From CAZWKX01 sp964614095 (GTDB lineage: Bacteria > Actinomycetota > Acidimicrobiia > Spongiisociales > UBA11373): DNA of 47,216 nt. The stretch spans positions 1 through 47,216 of the forward strand of contig CAZTJO010000016.1 of the NCBI GenBank assembly GCA_964614095.1, given 5' to 3'. The notes under the pieces are model-generated. The model was not told the DNA's origin, did no database searches, and saw only the letters and a list, made by a program, of their open reading frames with translations. The position numbers and the translations under genes are program-made. Of this stretch, positions 1 through 5,892 are shown one piece after another. Numbering within the stretch: position 1 is the first letter of the stretch; each line of letters opens with the position of its first letter.

Positions 1-65
1 GATTCCACAGCATTTACATACAGTTATCAGCAACTAGATGCAATAGAAGCGTATGGGGGCGCGAA

Positions 66-73
66 AGAAGAAC
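66..73. repeat. Left target-site duplication (AGAAGAAC)
   Basis: The 8-bp sequence AGAAGAAC lies directly outside the left terminal inverted repeat and recurs, in the same orientation, directly outside the right repeat at 2892-2899. An 8-bp duplication is the usual size for IS1595-family transposition. The copies are identical, which suggests a fairly recent insertion. Sequence 1-65 is then the former downstream flank of the penicillin-binding protein gene; no gene is visible in it. Confidence 0.85.
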
Positions 74-97
74 GGGAACGTGTGACTTGACACCACC
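74..97 (+). repeat. Left terminal inverted repeat of the transposon
   Basis: The repeat consists of GGGAACGTG (74-82), two bases (TG), then ACTTGACACCACC (85-97). It matches the reverse complement of 2868-2891 at 22 of 24 positions; the only differences are the two bases at 83-84. It contains TTGACA at 87-92, which may double as a -35 element: TAGTTT at 112-117 could be a -10 hexamer for the NYN gene at 124, though with a long 19-bp spacer. Confidence 0.85.
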
Positions 98-123
98 CGC
101 GAGACCGGTAGTAGTTTCCTCTC

Positions 124-762
124 ATGGCACGCGTGTTCGTTTACATCGATGGACTGAATCTCTATCACGATCTTGTTCGACGAATGGACGAACGCGGGAA
201 GTGGCTGGACTTCGAGGCTCTGGTGGACACCCTCGCCGAGAAAAGGGTAGATCGTATTCATTACTTCACGTCTCGCGTCAAGGCGCTTCGCGGAGACGAC
301 GGCCCGCAACGGCGGCAGGCAACTTACCTGCGTGTCGTTGAGAACATGCAACGGGTGACTGTCTCCTATGGCAAGGTGAAGGTGGAGCGTGTGCGGCGAT
401 TCCTGTTCCGGCCCCTTCTCTGGGAACGACGGTTCCCACGTGTGCTGAATCCAAAGGAGAAGGGCTCGGATGTTGCTCTCGCTTCACAGCTGCTTGGTGA
501 CGCGTTCGCCCGTCGATTCGACACAGCCCTGGCGATCACGAACGACTCGGACCTTGTTCCGCCGTTCCGGATGGTTCGCGACCTGGGGCTAGACCTGAAG
601 ATATTTCACCCATCCGATGCGCCCGCCGGAGCCTTTGTCAAAGCACAGCTGACAACCGCGCAGCTGCCCGTTGCCACCGTTCTCGCCTGCGGACTCCCAA
701 ACCCGGCCCCAACGCGGACTGGGTATGTGCATTGCCCCCCTGAATGGGAATATCAACCTTGA
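124..762 (+). CDS. NYN-domain (PIN-like) putative ribonuclease
   Basis: A 212-residue protein with the NYN/LabA-like (DUF88) fold signature. The N-terminal strand VYIDGLNLYHDL carries Asp9, KGSDVALASQLL carries Asp116, and ITNDSDLVPPF carries Asp141 and Asp143. These are the acidic positions that bind metal in PIN/NYN nucleases, so catalysis looks intact. Family members are single-strand RNA nucleases or RNA-binding proteins; the substrate here is unknown. There is no signal peptide or membrane segment, so it should be cytoplasmic. No Shine-Dalgarno sequence precedes the ATG, and a TAGTTT -10-like hexamer lies six bases upstream, so the mRNA may be nearly leaderless. It is the first gene inside the transposon and is followed by a strong terminator at 829-850. 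The acidic triad is seen; nuclease activity is inferred from the family. Confidence 0.85.
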   Translation: MARVFVYIDGLNLYHDLVRRMDERGKWLDFEALVDTLAEKRVDRIHYFTSRVKALRGDDGPQRRQATYLRVVENMQRVTVSYGKVKVERVRRFLFRPLLWERRFPRVLNPKEKGSDVALASQLLGDAFARRFDTALAITNDSDLVPPFRMVRDLGLDLKIFHPSDAPAGAFVKAQLTTAQLPVATVLACGLPNPAPTRTGYVHCPPEWEYQP

Positions 763-803
763 CTTCGTATCGGTCTAGACCGATAATGGTTGCACACAAG
801 TAG

Positions 804-858
804 CTGGTGGTCTCGTCCACCAGACCAGACACCCGCCTTCGGGCGGGTGTTCTGTATT
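804..858 (+). terminator. Tandem hairpins ending in an intrinsic terminator after the NYN gene
   Basis: The first hairpin is CTGGTGG (804-810) pairing with CCACCAG (817-823). The second is a 9-bp stem, ACACCCGCC (829-837) with GGCGGGTGT (842-850), closed by a TTCG tetraloop and followed by the U-rich TCTGTATTT. This would end NYN transcription before the transposase. Confidence 0.75.
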
Positions 859-869
859 TGACACCACCG
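858..869 (+). repeat. Internal copy of the terminal-repeat core
   Basis: TTGACACCACCG recurs here in the same orientation as the left end and is a perfect 12-bp inverted match to 2867-2878 at the right end. GGG lies 13 bp upstream (845-847), at the same offset as in the true termini, but the bases between differ. It could be the left end of a smaller ancestral insertion sequence inside the larger element, or a regulatory site ahead of the transposase. Confidence 0.55.
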
Positions 870-901
870 TTTCTGTCATACCCCCCTGATATGTTGCAGG
901 T

Positions 902-1813
902 ATGGAAGAACTGAACCTGGCCACCATCGCGAAACACTTCTCCGATGAGCACTCGGCGTGGGAACTTGTCGAGCGTATCCGCTGGCCGGAAGGGCCGACA
1001 TGCCCGCACTGCAAGCATCGCAAGGCGTACCGGCTCGGAGCGAAATCGACACGTCAGGGGAAACCGTCACCGCGCCGGGTGTGGCGCTGCCGCAAATGCC
1101 GCAAAGACTTCACCTGCCTGGTCGGAACCATCTTCGAGCGCACCCACATACCGCTCTCCAAGTGGCTGCTCGGTGTTCACATGATGTGCGCCGGAAAAAA
1201 CGGTGTCTCCGCGCATGAACTTCACCGCCAGCTTGGCATCACCCTCAAATCGGCATGGTTCATGGCGCATCGTGTCCGGTACGCGATGGCAAGGGAGCCT
1301 CTGCGCTCCAAGCTCATCGGCACCATCGAGGCTGACGAGACCTGGATCGGTGGCAAGCAGGGCGGCTACAACTGGCGCGACAACAAAGTCCCGGTCGTCT
1401 CCCTGGTGGAGCGTGACGGCGACGCCCGCTCCCATGTCGTCGGGGACGTGGGCAGCATGACCCTCGCCCTGGTACTCCGCGAGAACGTGGACCCGGACGC
1501 GGTACTCATCACCGACGAATGGACCGGCTACACATAGCCGGGCAGGCGCTTCCAGGCTCACCATACGGTGCATCACAAGTCCGGCGAATACGTCAGGGGC
1601 AAGATTCACACCAACACAGTCGAAGGATTCTTCGGACAGTTGAAACGGTCGATCAATGGCACCCACCACTCCATCTCGCATCGGCATTTGCACCGCTACC
1701 TGGCCGAGTTCGATTGGCGGTACAACACCCGCAGAATGACAGACGGCGCCAGGACGCTGGCGACGATCAAGGCCGGCGAGGGGAAACGGCTCCGCTACTC
1801 CGAACCTACCTGA
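902..1813 (+). pseudogene. IS1595-family (ISXO2-like) transposase interrupted by an in-frame TAG
   Basis: The reading frame is open from ATG 902 to TGA 1811-1813 (303 sense codons' worth) except for a single TAG at 1535-1537, codon 212. The N-terminus has a zinc ribbon (Cys34, Cys37, Cys63, Cys66). The ISXO2-like DDE domain shows Asp145 in IEADETWIGG, Asp205 in LITDEWTGY and, beyond the stop, Asn238 and Glu241 in HTNTVEGFFGQLKRS. The frame is the same on both sides of the stop and all conserved motifs are present, so this is a point nonsense mutation, not a frameshift. The 211-residue product lacks the last catalytic motif and should be inactive unless the UAG is read through. The gene lies between the NYN terminator and the first tRNA. 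An 8-bp hairpin (1802-1825) covers the stop codon. Confidence 0.85.
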
Positions 1814-1830
1814 CTAGTAGGTTCTAGGTG

Positions 1831-1919
1831 GGAGGGGTGGCCGAGCGGACGAAGGCGGCGGCCTCATAAGCCGTTGAGTCCTATTAGGGGTTCCGTGGGT
1901 TCAAATCCCACCCCCTCCG
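1831..1919 (+). tRNA. Class II tRNA, serine-like body, anticodon CAU
   Basis: A full cloverleaf folds. The acceptor stem is GGAGGGG/CCCCTCC (1831-1837/1912-1918) with discriminator G1919. The D stem is GCC/GGC with GG in the loop. The anticodon stem is 1858-1862/1870-1874 with 7-nt loop CTCATAA, which puts CAU at 1865-1867 after U33. A 6-bp long variable arm, GAGTCC/GGGTTC, follows, then the T arm GTGGG-TTCAAAT-CCCAC. CCA is not encoded. The D arm, long variable arm and G73 are those of bacterial tRNA-Ser, but CAU is the Met or Ile2 anticodon. Seryl-tRNA synthetase reads the variable arm and not the anticodon, so serine charging and AUG misreading are plausible but unproven. U33 and A37 are intact. 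A perfect terminator follows five bases later. Confidence 0.85.
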
Positions 1920-1923
1920 CATG

Positions 1924-1957
1924 TGAAACGGGGCGATCCTTGGATCGCCCCGTTTCA
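1924..1957 (+). terminator. Perfect hairpin terminator after the CAU tRNA
   Basis: GAAACGGGGCGATCC (1925-1939) pairs perfectly with 1942-1956, extended by T1924-A1957. It lies five bases after the tRNA discriminator, so it probably ends the tRNA transcript, although the following sequence (ATACTCC) is only weakly U-rich. The stretch 1958-2129 shows nothing recognisable. Confidence 0.75.
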
Positions 1958-2129
1958 ATACTCCGAGAGCTAGCCACTGTATGCCCGCCCATTACAGACG
2001 GACACGGCGGACTCGGTTTCCCAGGCCTTGCGGCCCTTCGCTATTAGGCGCGGCCCGCCAGCACTACTCGGTTTCTCCTCCGTAGAGGATCGGTATAAGC
2101 GTATCACGACTTGACGCCAAATACCCCCC

Positions 2130-2273
2130 TCAGGAGGAATCCTCAGATTCTTCGTCCTCGTCAGGTTCGTCGTCGGGCCAGCCGTCCTCCGGTGGCTCCG
2201 TGGCCAGGAGATCGGCCAGCGTTTCCTCGAAATCGTCGGGGAGCGCTATCGGTTCGTCGTTCTCTCGGTTCAT
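2130..2273 (-). CDS. Small acidic hypothetical protein (47 aa)
   Basis: A short ORF starting MNRENDEPIALPDDF and ending EDEESEDSS. About 20 of 47 residues are Asp or Glu, clustered in the C-terminal half. The ATG at 2273 is preceded by TTGAAGGTGCC, whose AAGG is a reasonable ribosome-binding site. Third codon positions are mostly G or C. There is no recognisable domain. Very acidic small proteins include antitoxins, nucleic-acid mimics and adaptors, but nothing here picks one. It lies antisense between the two transposon tRNA genes and has no close same-strand neighbour. Confidence 0.45.
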   Translation of the reverse strand: MNRENDEPIALPDDFEETLADLLATEPPEDGWPDDEPDEDEESEDSS

Positions 2274-2380
2274 GGCACCTTCAACGTGTTGTGCGCTGTG
2301 GATAAGTCGGCTACCTTTGGCCTGGACTGGACGACACGCGTGTAACTACACTTGTGTTCCCCTTTGAGGAGAATCATTTA

Positions 2381-2464
2381 GTGGAAGGCCCCGCCGCCTT
2401 CACGTTCGGGGCCTTCCAACGACAAGCAAAGGAGGCAGCAATGCCACCGCCTTGGCCAGCCTGA
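2381..2464 (+). CDS. Possible 27-aa leader peptide upstream of the AGG tRNA
   Basis: GTG 2381 lies nine bases after GAGGAG (2366-2371) and opens a 27-codon ORF ending MPPPWPA. An internal ATG at 2441 has its own strong site (AAAGGAGG, six bases upstream), so a seven-residue product is an alternative. The stop TGA at 2462-2464 overlaps ATG 2464, which opens a further 20-codon frame ending in a TAG at 2524-2526, inside the tRNA gene. The first 37 bases form a 12-bp hairpin (2382-2393/2407-2418). Four of the last seven codons are proline and include CCU, the codon matched by the downstream tRNA anticodon. It is short enough to be chance; no homologue is known to me. Confidence 0.3.
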   Translation: MEGPAAFTFGAFQRQAKEAAMPPPWPA

Positions 2465-2509
2465 TGACCCTTGAACCCAATGGGCCTGCTTGGCAGGTGG
2501 TCGTCAGGC
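2459..2509 (+). other. Structured segment upstream of the AGG tRNA (predicted three-way junction)
   Basis: GCCTGATGACC (2459-2469) pairs with GGTCGTCAGGC (2499-2509) over 11 bp with one G-U. Inside lie a small CCC-AAT-GGG hairpin (2476-2484) and CCTGC-TTG-GCAGG (2485-2497). The outer stem contains the stop codon of the putative leader peptide, and the segment ends eight bases before the tRNA. This may be processing or attenuation structure; no known RNA family was recognised. Confidence 0.4.
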
Positions 2510-2516
2510 ATCTCCT

Positions 2517-2600
2517 GCCCCCGTAGCCGAATTGGTATAGGCGGCGGACTAGGGGTCCGCTGCGCTTCGGCGCTTCCGGGTTCGAATCCCGGCGGGGGCA
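2517..2600 (+). tRNA. Class II tRNA, leucine-like body, anticodon AGG
   Basis: The cloverleaf is complete. The acceptor is GCCCCCG/CGGGGGC (2517-2523/2593-2599) with discriminator A2600. The D arm is GCC-GAATTGGTATA-GGC. The anticodon arm is GCGGA-CTAGGGG-TCCGC (2544-2560), which places AGG at 2551-2553 behind U33. The variable arm is GCGC-TTCG-GCGC and the T arm CCGGG-TTCGAAT-CCCGG. CCA is not encoded. The long variable arm, AATTGGTA D-loop and A73 resemble tRNA-Leu, yet AGG would pair with the proline codon CCU. An A34 anticodon is itself rare in bacteria outside tRNA-Arg. If leucylated it would misread proline codons; if charged by ProRS it would be a novel class II tRNA-Pro. Which of these holds cannot be decided from sequence. 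Confidence 0.8.
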
Positions 2601-2602
2601 CT

Positions 2603-2677
2603 CGGGTGGTGCGGTCCTGGTCACTACTCAACTCCCAGTCAAGCGCCAGGGCTGCACCGCCCGAAACCTTTTTTAGT
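2603..2677 (+). terminator. Long-stem terminator after the AGG tRNA
   Basis: An 18-bp stem with three G-U pairs forms between 2603-2620 and 2646-2663, with a 25-nt loop, followed by AAACC and a run of six U plus AG (2669-2676). It begins three bases after the tRNA discriminator. The remaining 190 bases to the transposon end show no gene; they are more A/T-rich and contain repeated CGCG/ATTCGC motifs near 2784-2820. Confidence 0.65.
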
Positions 2678-2867
2678 TCTTCGGCGCGCGTCTTTCTAAG
2701 ACTTGAGTAGACGGGGGCATAACCGGGCACGCAACCGGGGAGCCATACCATTCCCTTCTTAGCGTTGCAAGGTTAAATCACACTCGCGCGATTCGCCAAT
2801 CAATTTGCGTATTCGCGCGTAGAAAGTGCTCTACCGCCTGCGTTCGTCCTGATTCTGTTGTCAATCC

Positions 2868-2891
2868 GGTGGTGTCAAGTAGCACGTTCCC
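2868..2891 (-). repeat. Right terminal inverted repeat of the transposon
   Basis: Its reverse complement begins GGGAACGTG, then CT, then ACTTGACACCACC, matching the left end at 22 of 24 positions. It is followed at once by the second AGAAGAAC. Confidence 0.85.
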
Positions 2892-2899
2892 AGAAGAAC
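2892..2899. repeat. Right target-site duplication (AGAAGAAC)
   Basis: Identical to 66-73. Its last base is also the final base of the TAG stop codon (2901-2899, minus strand) of the penicillin-binding protein gene, so the insertion left that reading frame intact but replaced everything downstream of it. Confidence 0.85.
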
Positions 2900-5355
2900 T
2901 AGGGAGGCTCTTCGTAGACGGTGTACCGGACGATGATCACCGTGTCCTCGGTGATCTCACCCCCTGCCGGCGGTGTGGTGGACACCACTTGGTTGTCGGC
3001 GGCAGGGTCGTCGATCGTCTGCGATTCGAGCTCCCAGGAGAATTCGATTCCGGTGTCGTTGCGGAGATCTTGAAGTTCGGCGACGGCGGCCTCACTGGTC
3101 ATTCCGACAAGATCCGGCATCATGGTGGTGGGGGACATTCCATTGGAAACCTCGATGGTCATCGCAGTGCCCTGTCTCAGCCTCCGCGGTGACTCGGGGT
3201 CCTGTCCCACTACCTGGTCTCGAGGCTCATCGGAGTTCACATACTCGATGTCGAAGAGGAACCCGGCTTTGTAGATCTCTTCTTTGGCCTCATCGAGATC
3301 CATACCGATGACGTCGGGGACCTCCTCCGAAGGGGTCTGGTAGTAGAGCGAGATACCATCCGGATCGGGTGGGAAGTCGAGAACCGGCAGATTCTCGGTA
3401 ACGATGTTCATAAAATCGCGCCATATGGGCGCGGCCACGCTGCCGCCCCAGGCCACGTCGTGATAGACACCGTTGATCACGAGGTTGCGCATCTCGACCT
3501 GGCTGTCCGGGAAACCCACCCACACCGAGGCTGTGTACTGGGGAATGAAGCCGATGAACCACACATCGGTGTGGTTCTCGTGGGTACCTGTCTTGCCCGC
3601 CTGTGGCCGATCGATCCAGGCCGAGGTCCCGGTGCCACTCGTCACCACCTTTTCCATGGTGTTGACGACGGCAGCGCTGAGAGTGGGATCGAGCACCTGG
3701 GTGCGCACCGTCTCGTGCTGATATATGACGTTGCCGTCGGCGTCCTCGATGCGCTCGATCAAGTAGTTGTCGACCCTTTCACCGTAATTGGCGATGGTCG
3801 AGAACGCCGCAGCCATCTCTAGCGGGGTGACCGCCTGCGCCCCGAGAACGATGGCCGGGACTGCGCCGAGGGGTGATTGGATACCCATACGATGGGCGAC
3901 ATCGACAATGTTCTCCGGTCCCACCTTCAACGAGAGCTGGCAGAACACCGTGTTGGTGGAGGCGATGAGCGCCCGCTCGAGGGTGCGGATGCCGCCGTTG
4001 GCAAGGCCGCCCCGGCAAATCCAATCCGGCGAGCCGGGGATCTCGAGTTCCTGGGGTGATTCGTCCCACCACCATGAGTTCAGTGTGGTTCCCTGCTCCA
4101 GGGCGGCGATGAGGCCGAATGGTTTGAAGGCCGAACCCGGGTTGCGCCGGCCTTTGGTGGCAATGTCGTAGGTGCGCTGGCCGGCCTCGATGTCCTCTCC
4201 GAACTCGAGGCCCGAAGCCATGACGATGGTGCCTCCGGTGTTGTTGTCGACCATGGCGATGGAGCCGGTGGGACCGCTTTCCCCGGGCGGGAACCACGAC
4301 TGCAGCAGCTCCTGGGCTTGCACCTGCAGCGAGTAGTCGACCGTGGTGTAGATCCTGAGGCCGCCGCCTCCTGCACACTCGGTGTCTTCGGCGGGGCACC
4401 CGAACAAGGATCGTTTGCGCTCCAGGTACGAGTCGCCCAAGCCGTAGGTGGGATCGTTGAGAACCTCGTCCTTGGCCGCGATAAGCACCAGCGGGGCCAG
4501 CTGCTCGAACTCCCGGTGGGCGATGGTCTCCAAGGGCTCACGTTTGGCGGCGTCTCCTTCCTCGGCGGTGATGAAGCCTTCGTCAACCATCTCGTCGATG
4601 ACCCGGTTGCGGGCGCGCAGGGGGATGTCGCTGTCGCTGCGGAGGCTGTACAGGGTGGGGTTGCGGATGGGCACGGCCAGAGCGGCCGCCTCGGCGATGG
4701 TCAGCTCATCGAGTTCCTTGCCGAAGTACTCCTGGGCGGCCGCCTTGACGCCGTAGGCGTTGGCGCCGAAGTAGACCGAGTTCAGGTAGTACTCCAGGAT
4801 CTGCTCTTTGGAGTAACGGTTCTCCAAAGCGATGGCGATGACCGCCTCGCTGGCCTTGCGCTGCAGCGTCGGCTCGCTACCGACAAAGTTCTGTTTCACC
4901 ACCTGCTGGGTGATCGTGGAACCGCCCTGGGTCGTGGCGCCGCCGCGAAAGTTGGCCAGAAGCGCCCGCACGATGGCCCAGAAGTCGTAGCCCGGGTGTT
5001 CCCAGTACTCGGCGTCTTCGGCGGCGAGCACGGCATCGATCACCAGCTCGGGGATCTCGTCCAACAGCACCGGCTGGCTGTTGCGTTCGGTCAACTCGCC
5101 CAGCAGCACCCCATCGGCGGTGTAGACCTCCGAGAGGCGGGAAAGGTCGGGCAGGGCCAGCGCCATGGAGTCCGTGTCGGGGATCCAATAGGCCTCCAGA
5201 TCTTGAATAGTGCCGTAGGCCGCGTTGGCGCCCAGATAGGCAAAAAGGCCGAACCACGAAGAGGAGATGATGACCAGGGCGGCGAGAATGGCGAACGAAA
5301 TGAAGCGCCGGCCCCGGCGCTCGTGCCTCTCGGCCCTGTGAATGGACACATCCAT
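2899..5355 (-). CDS. ponA: Class A penicillin-binding protein with PASTA domains
   Basis: An 818-residue bifunctional peptidoglycan synthase: a GT51 glycosyltransferase polymerises lipid II and a transpeptidase crosslinks the stems outside the membrane. A short basic cytoplasmic tail precedes one membrane anchor (about residues 18-42). The GT51 motif AAEDAEYWEHPGYD holds catalytic Glu113, followed by GGSTITQQVVKQ near 144-155. The transpeptidase shows Ser408-Ala-Phe-Lys411, Ser466-Thr-Asn468 and Lys588-Thr-Gly590. Two PASTA repeats (starting VPDVIGM and MPDLVGM) close the protein at about 675-815. Length and order fit actinobacterial PonA1/PonA2-type proteins; two PASTA units is one more than some relatives. 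Its promoter shares a 75-bp divergent gap with the mutase remnant. The stop codon abuts the transposon insertion site. Confidence 0.95.
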   Translation of the reverse strand: MDVSIHRAERHERRGRRFISFAILAALVIISSSWFGLFAYLGANAAYGTIQDLEAYWIPDTDSMALALPDLSRLSEVYTADGVLLGELTERNSQPVLLDEIPELVIDAVLAAEDAEYWEHPGYDFWAIVRALLANFRGGATTQGGSTITQQVVKQNFVGSEPTLQRKASEAVIAIALENRYSKEQILEYYLNSVYFGANAYGVKAAAQEYFGKELDELTIAEAAALAVPIRNPTLYSLRSDSDIPLRARNRVIDEMVDEGFITAEEGDAAKREPLETIAHREFEQLAPLVLIAAKDEVLNDPTYGLGDSYLERKRSLFGCPAEDTECAGGGGLRIYTTVDYSLQVQAQELLQSWFPPGESGPTGSIAMVDNNTGGTIVMASGLEFGEDIEAGQRTYDIATKGRRNPGSAFKPFGLIAALEQGTTLNSWWWDESPQELEIPGSPDWICRGGLANGGIRTLERALIASTNTVFCQLSLKVGPENIVDVAHRMGIQSPLGAVPAIVLGAQAVTPLEMAAAFSTIANYGERVDNYLIERIEDADGNVIYQHETVRTQVLDPTLSAAVVNTMEKVVTSGTGTSAWIDRPQAGKTGTHENHTDVWFIGFIPQYTASVWVGFPDSQVEMRNLVINGVYHDVAWGGSVAAPIWRDFMNIVTENLPVLDFPPDPDGISLYYQTPSEEVPDVIGMDLDEAKEEIYKAGFLFDIEYVNSDEPRDQVVGQDPESPRRLRQGTAMTIEVSNGMSPTTMMPDLVGMTSEAAVAELQDLRNDTGIEFSWELESQTIDDPAADNQVVSTTPPAGGEITEDTVIIVRYTVYEEPP

Positions 5356-5430
5356 AGACCGCTACCTGGTTCGACGTCCGGGGAGGCCGGCCGGTTCCCC
5401 GGGTAGCATGCGGCTTTCGACAGTGTACTG

Positions 5431-5892
5431 ATGCCCCAAGATTCCGATGCTCCCCGCCGCACTTCCAGCGGTTTCGAGATCGACGTCACGTACGGTCCCG
5501 ATCGCCCCATCACCTGGCGCCCCGAAGAAGCTCTCGGTGATCCCGGCGAGTACTCGTTCACCCGGGGCCCATATCCGACCATGTACCGGGGCCGGCTGTG
5601 GACCATACGCCAGTACGCGGGTTTCGGCAGCGCCGAGGCTACCAATGAGCGTTTTCGCGCACTGCTAGATGCCGGTCAGACCGGACTTTCGGTGGCGTTT
5701 GACCTTCCCCCCCAGCTGGGTCTCGACCCCGACGACCCCCTCGCCGCCGGCGAGGTGGGCAAGGTGGGAGTGGCGGCGGGGAGCGGCAACCTCCTCTACC
5801 CGATGAAGGTGGCGCTGGAGCGCGGAGCCACCGTCGGCGAGGTGTCTGCAGCCCTGGTCGGCGTGTTTGGGCGCTACCGTCCCCGGACATGA
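5431..5892 (+). pseudogene. Methylmalonyl-CoA mutase large subunit, internally deleted
   Basis: A 153-residue ORF. Residues 1 to about 114 match the N-terminus of the acyl-CoA mutase family (FEIDVTYGPDRPITWRPEEA, SFTRGPYPTMYRGRLWTIRQ, SVAFDLPPQLGLDPDD). From about residue 115 (AAGSGNLLYPMKVALERG, then TVGEVSAALVGVFGRYRP) it jumps to what is normally the extreme C-terminus of the large subunit. About 350-400 residues of the TIM barrel, including the substrate site, are missing, yet the reading frame is kept. GTGGCG at the junction could be microhomology that drove the deletion, or a place where an assembly collapsed. The product cannot be an active mutase. No ribosome-binding site is evident. 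Its stop overlaps the next start (ATGA), so it may still serve translational coupling for lpdA. Confidence 0.85.

Larger units (their letters stand above)
74..2891 (+). mobile_element. IS1595-type transposon with passenger genes (NYN nuclease and two class II tRNAs)
   Basis: The element is bounded by 24-bp inverted repeats (74-97 and 2868-2891) and by identical 8-bp direct repeats (66-73 and 2892-2899). Inside are, in order: a NYN-domain protein (124-762), an intrinsic terminator, an ISXO2-like transposase broken by one in-frame TAG (902-1813), a Ser-like tRNA with anticodon CAU (1831-1919), a perfect 15-bp terminator hairpin, a small acidic ORF on the minus strand (2130-2273), a structured segment, and a Leu-like tRNA with anticodon AGG (2517-2600). 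A simple IS1595 element would be about 1.1 kb, so roughly 1.7 kb is passenger DNA. Boundaries and gene order are seen directly. The family assignment rests on transposase motifs and the 8-bp duplication. That the passengers move with the element is inferred from the outer repeats. Confidence 0.85.

Noticed and set aside
858..880. TTGACA at 858 as a -35 promoter of the transposase
   Set aside because: No acceptable -10 lies 16-19 bases downstream; the sequence there is a C run. The repeat is better explained as a transposon end.
1863..1869. Reading the first tRNA as selenocysteine tRNA (UCA)
   Set aside because: Shifting to UCA puts C at position 33 and the D stem is only 3 bp with a 7-bp acceptor; tRNA-Sec needs a longer acceptor and D stem.
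2549..2555. Reading the second tRNA as an amber suppressor or Leu(UAG)
   Set aside because: CTA and TAG fall at loop positions 32-34 and 33-35, not 34-36, with a normal 5-bp stem and 7-nt loop.
2374..2751. 125-codon minus-strand ORF containing PPPGFEPGS
   Set aside because: That peptide is the well-known antisense translation of a tRNA T-arm; the frame is the shadow of the AGG tRNA.
4318..5406. 362-codon plus-strand ORF
   Set aside because: It is fully antisense to the penicillin-binding protein and has no domain or ribosome-binding site.
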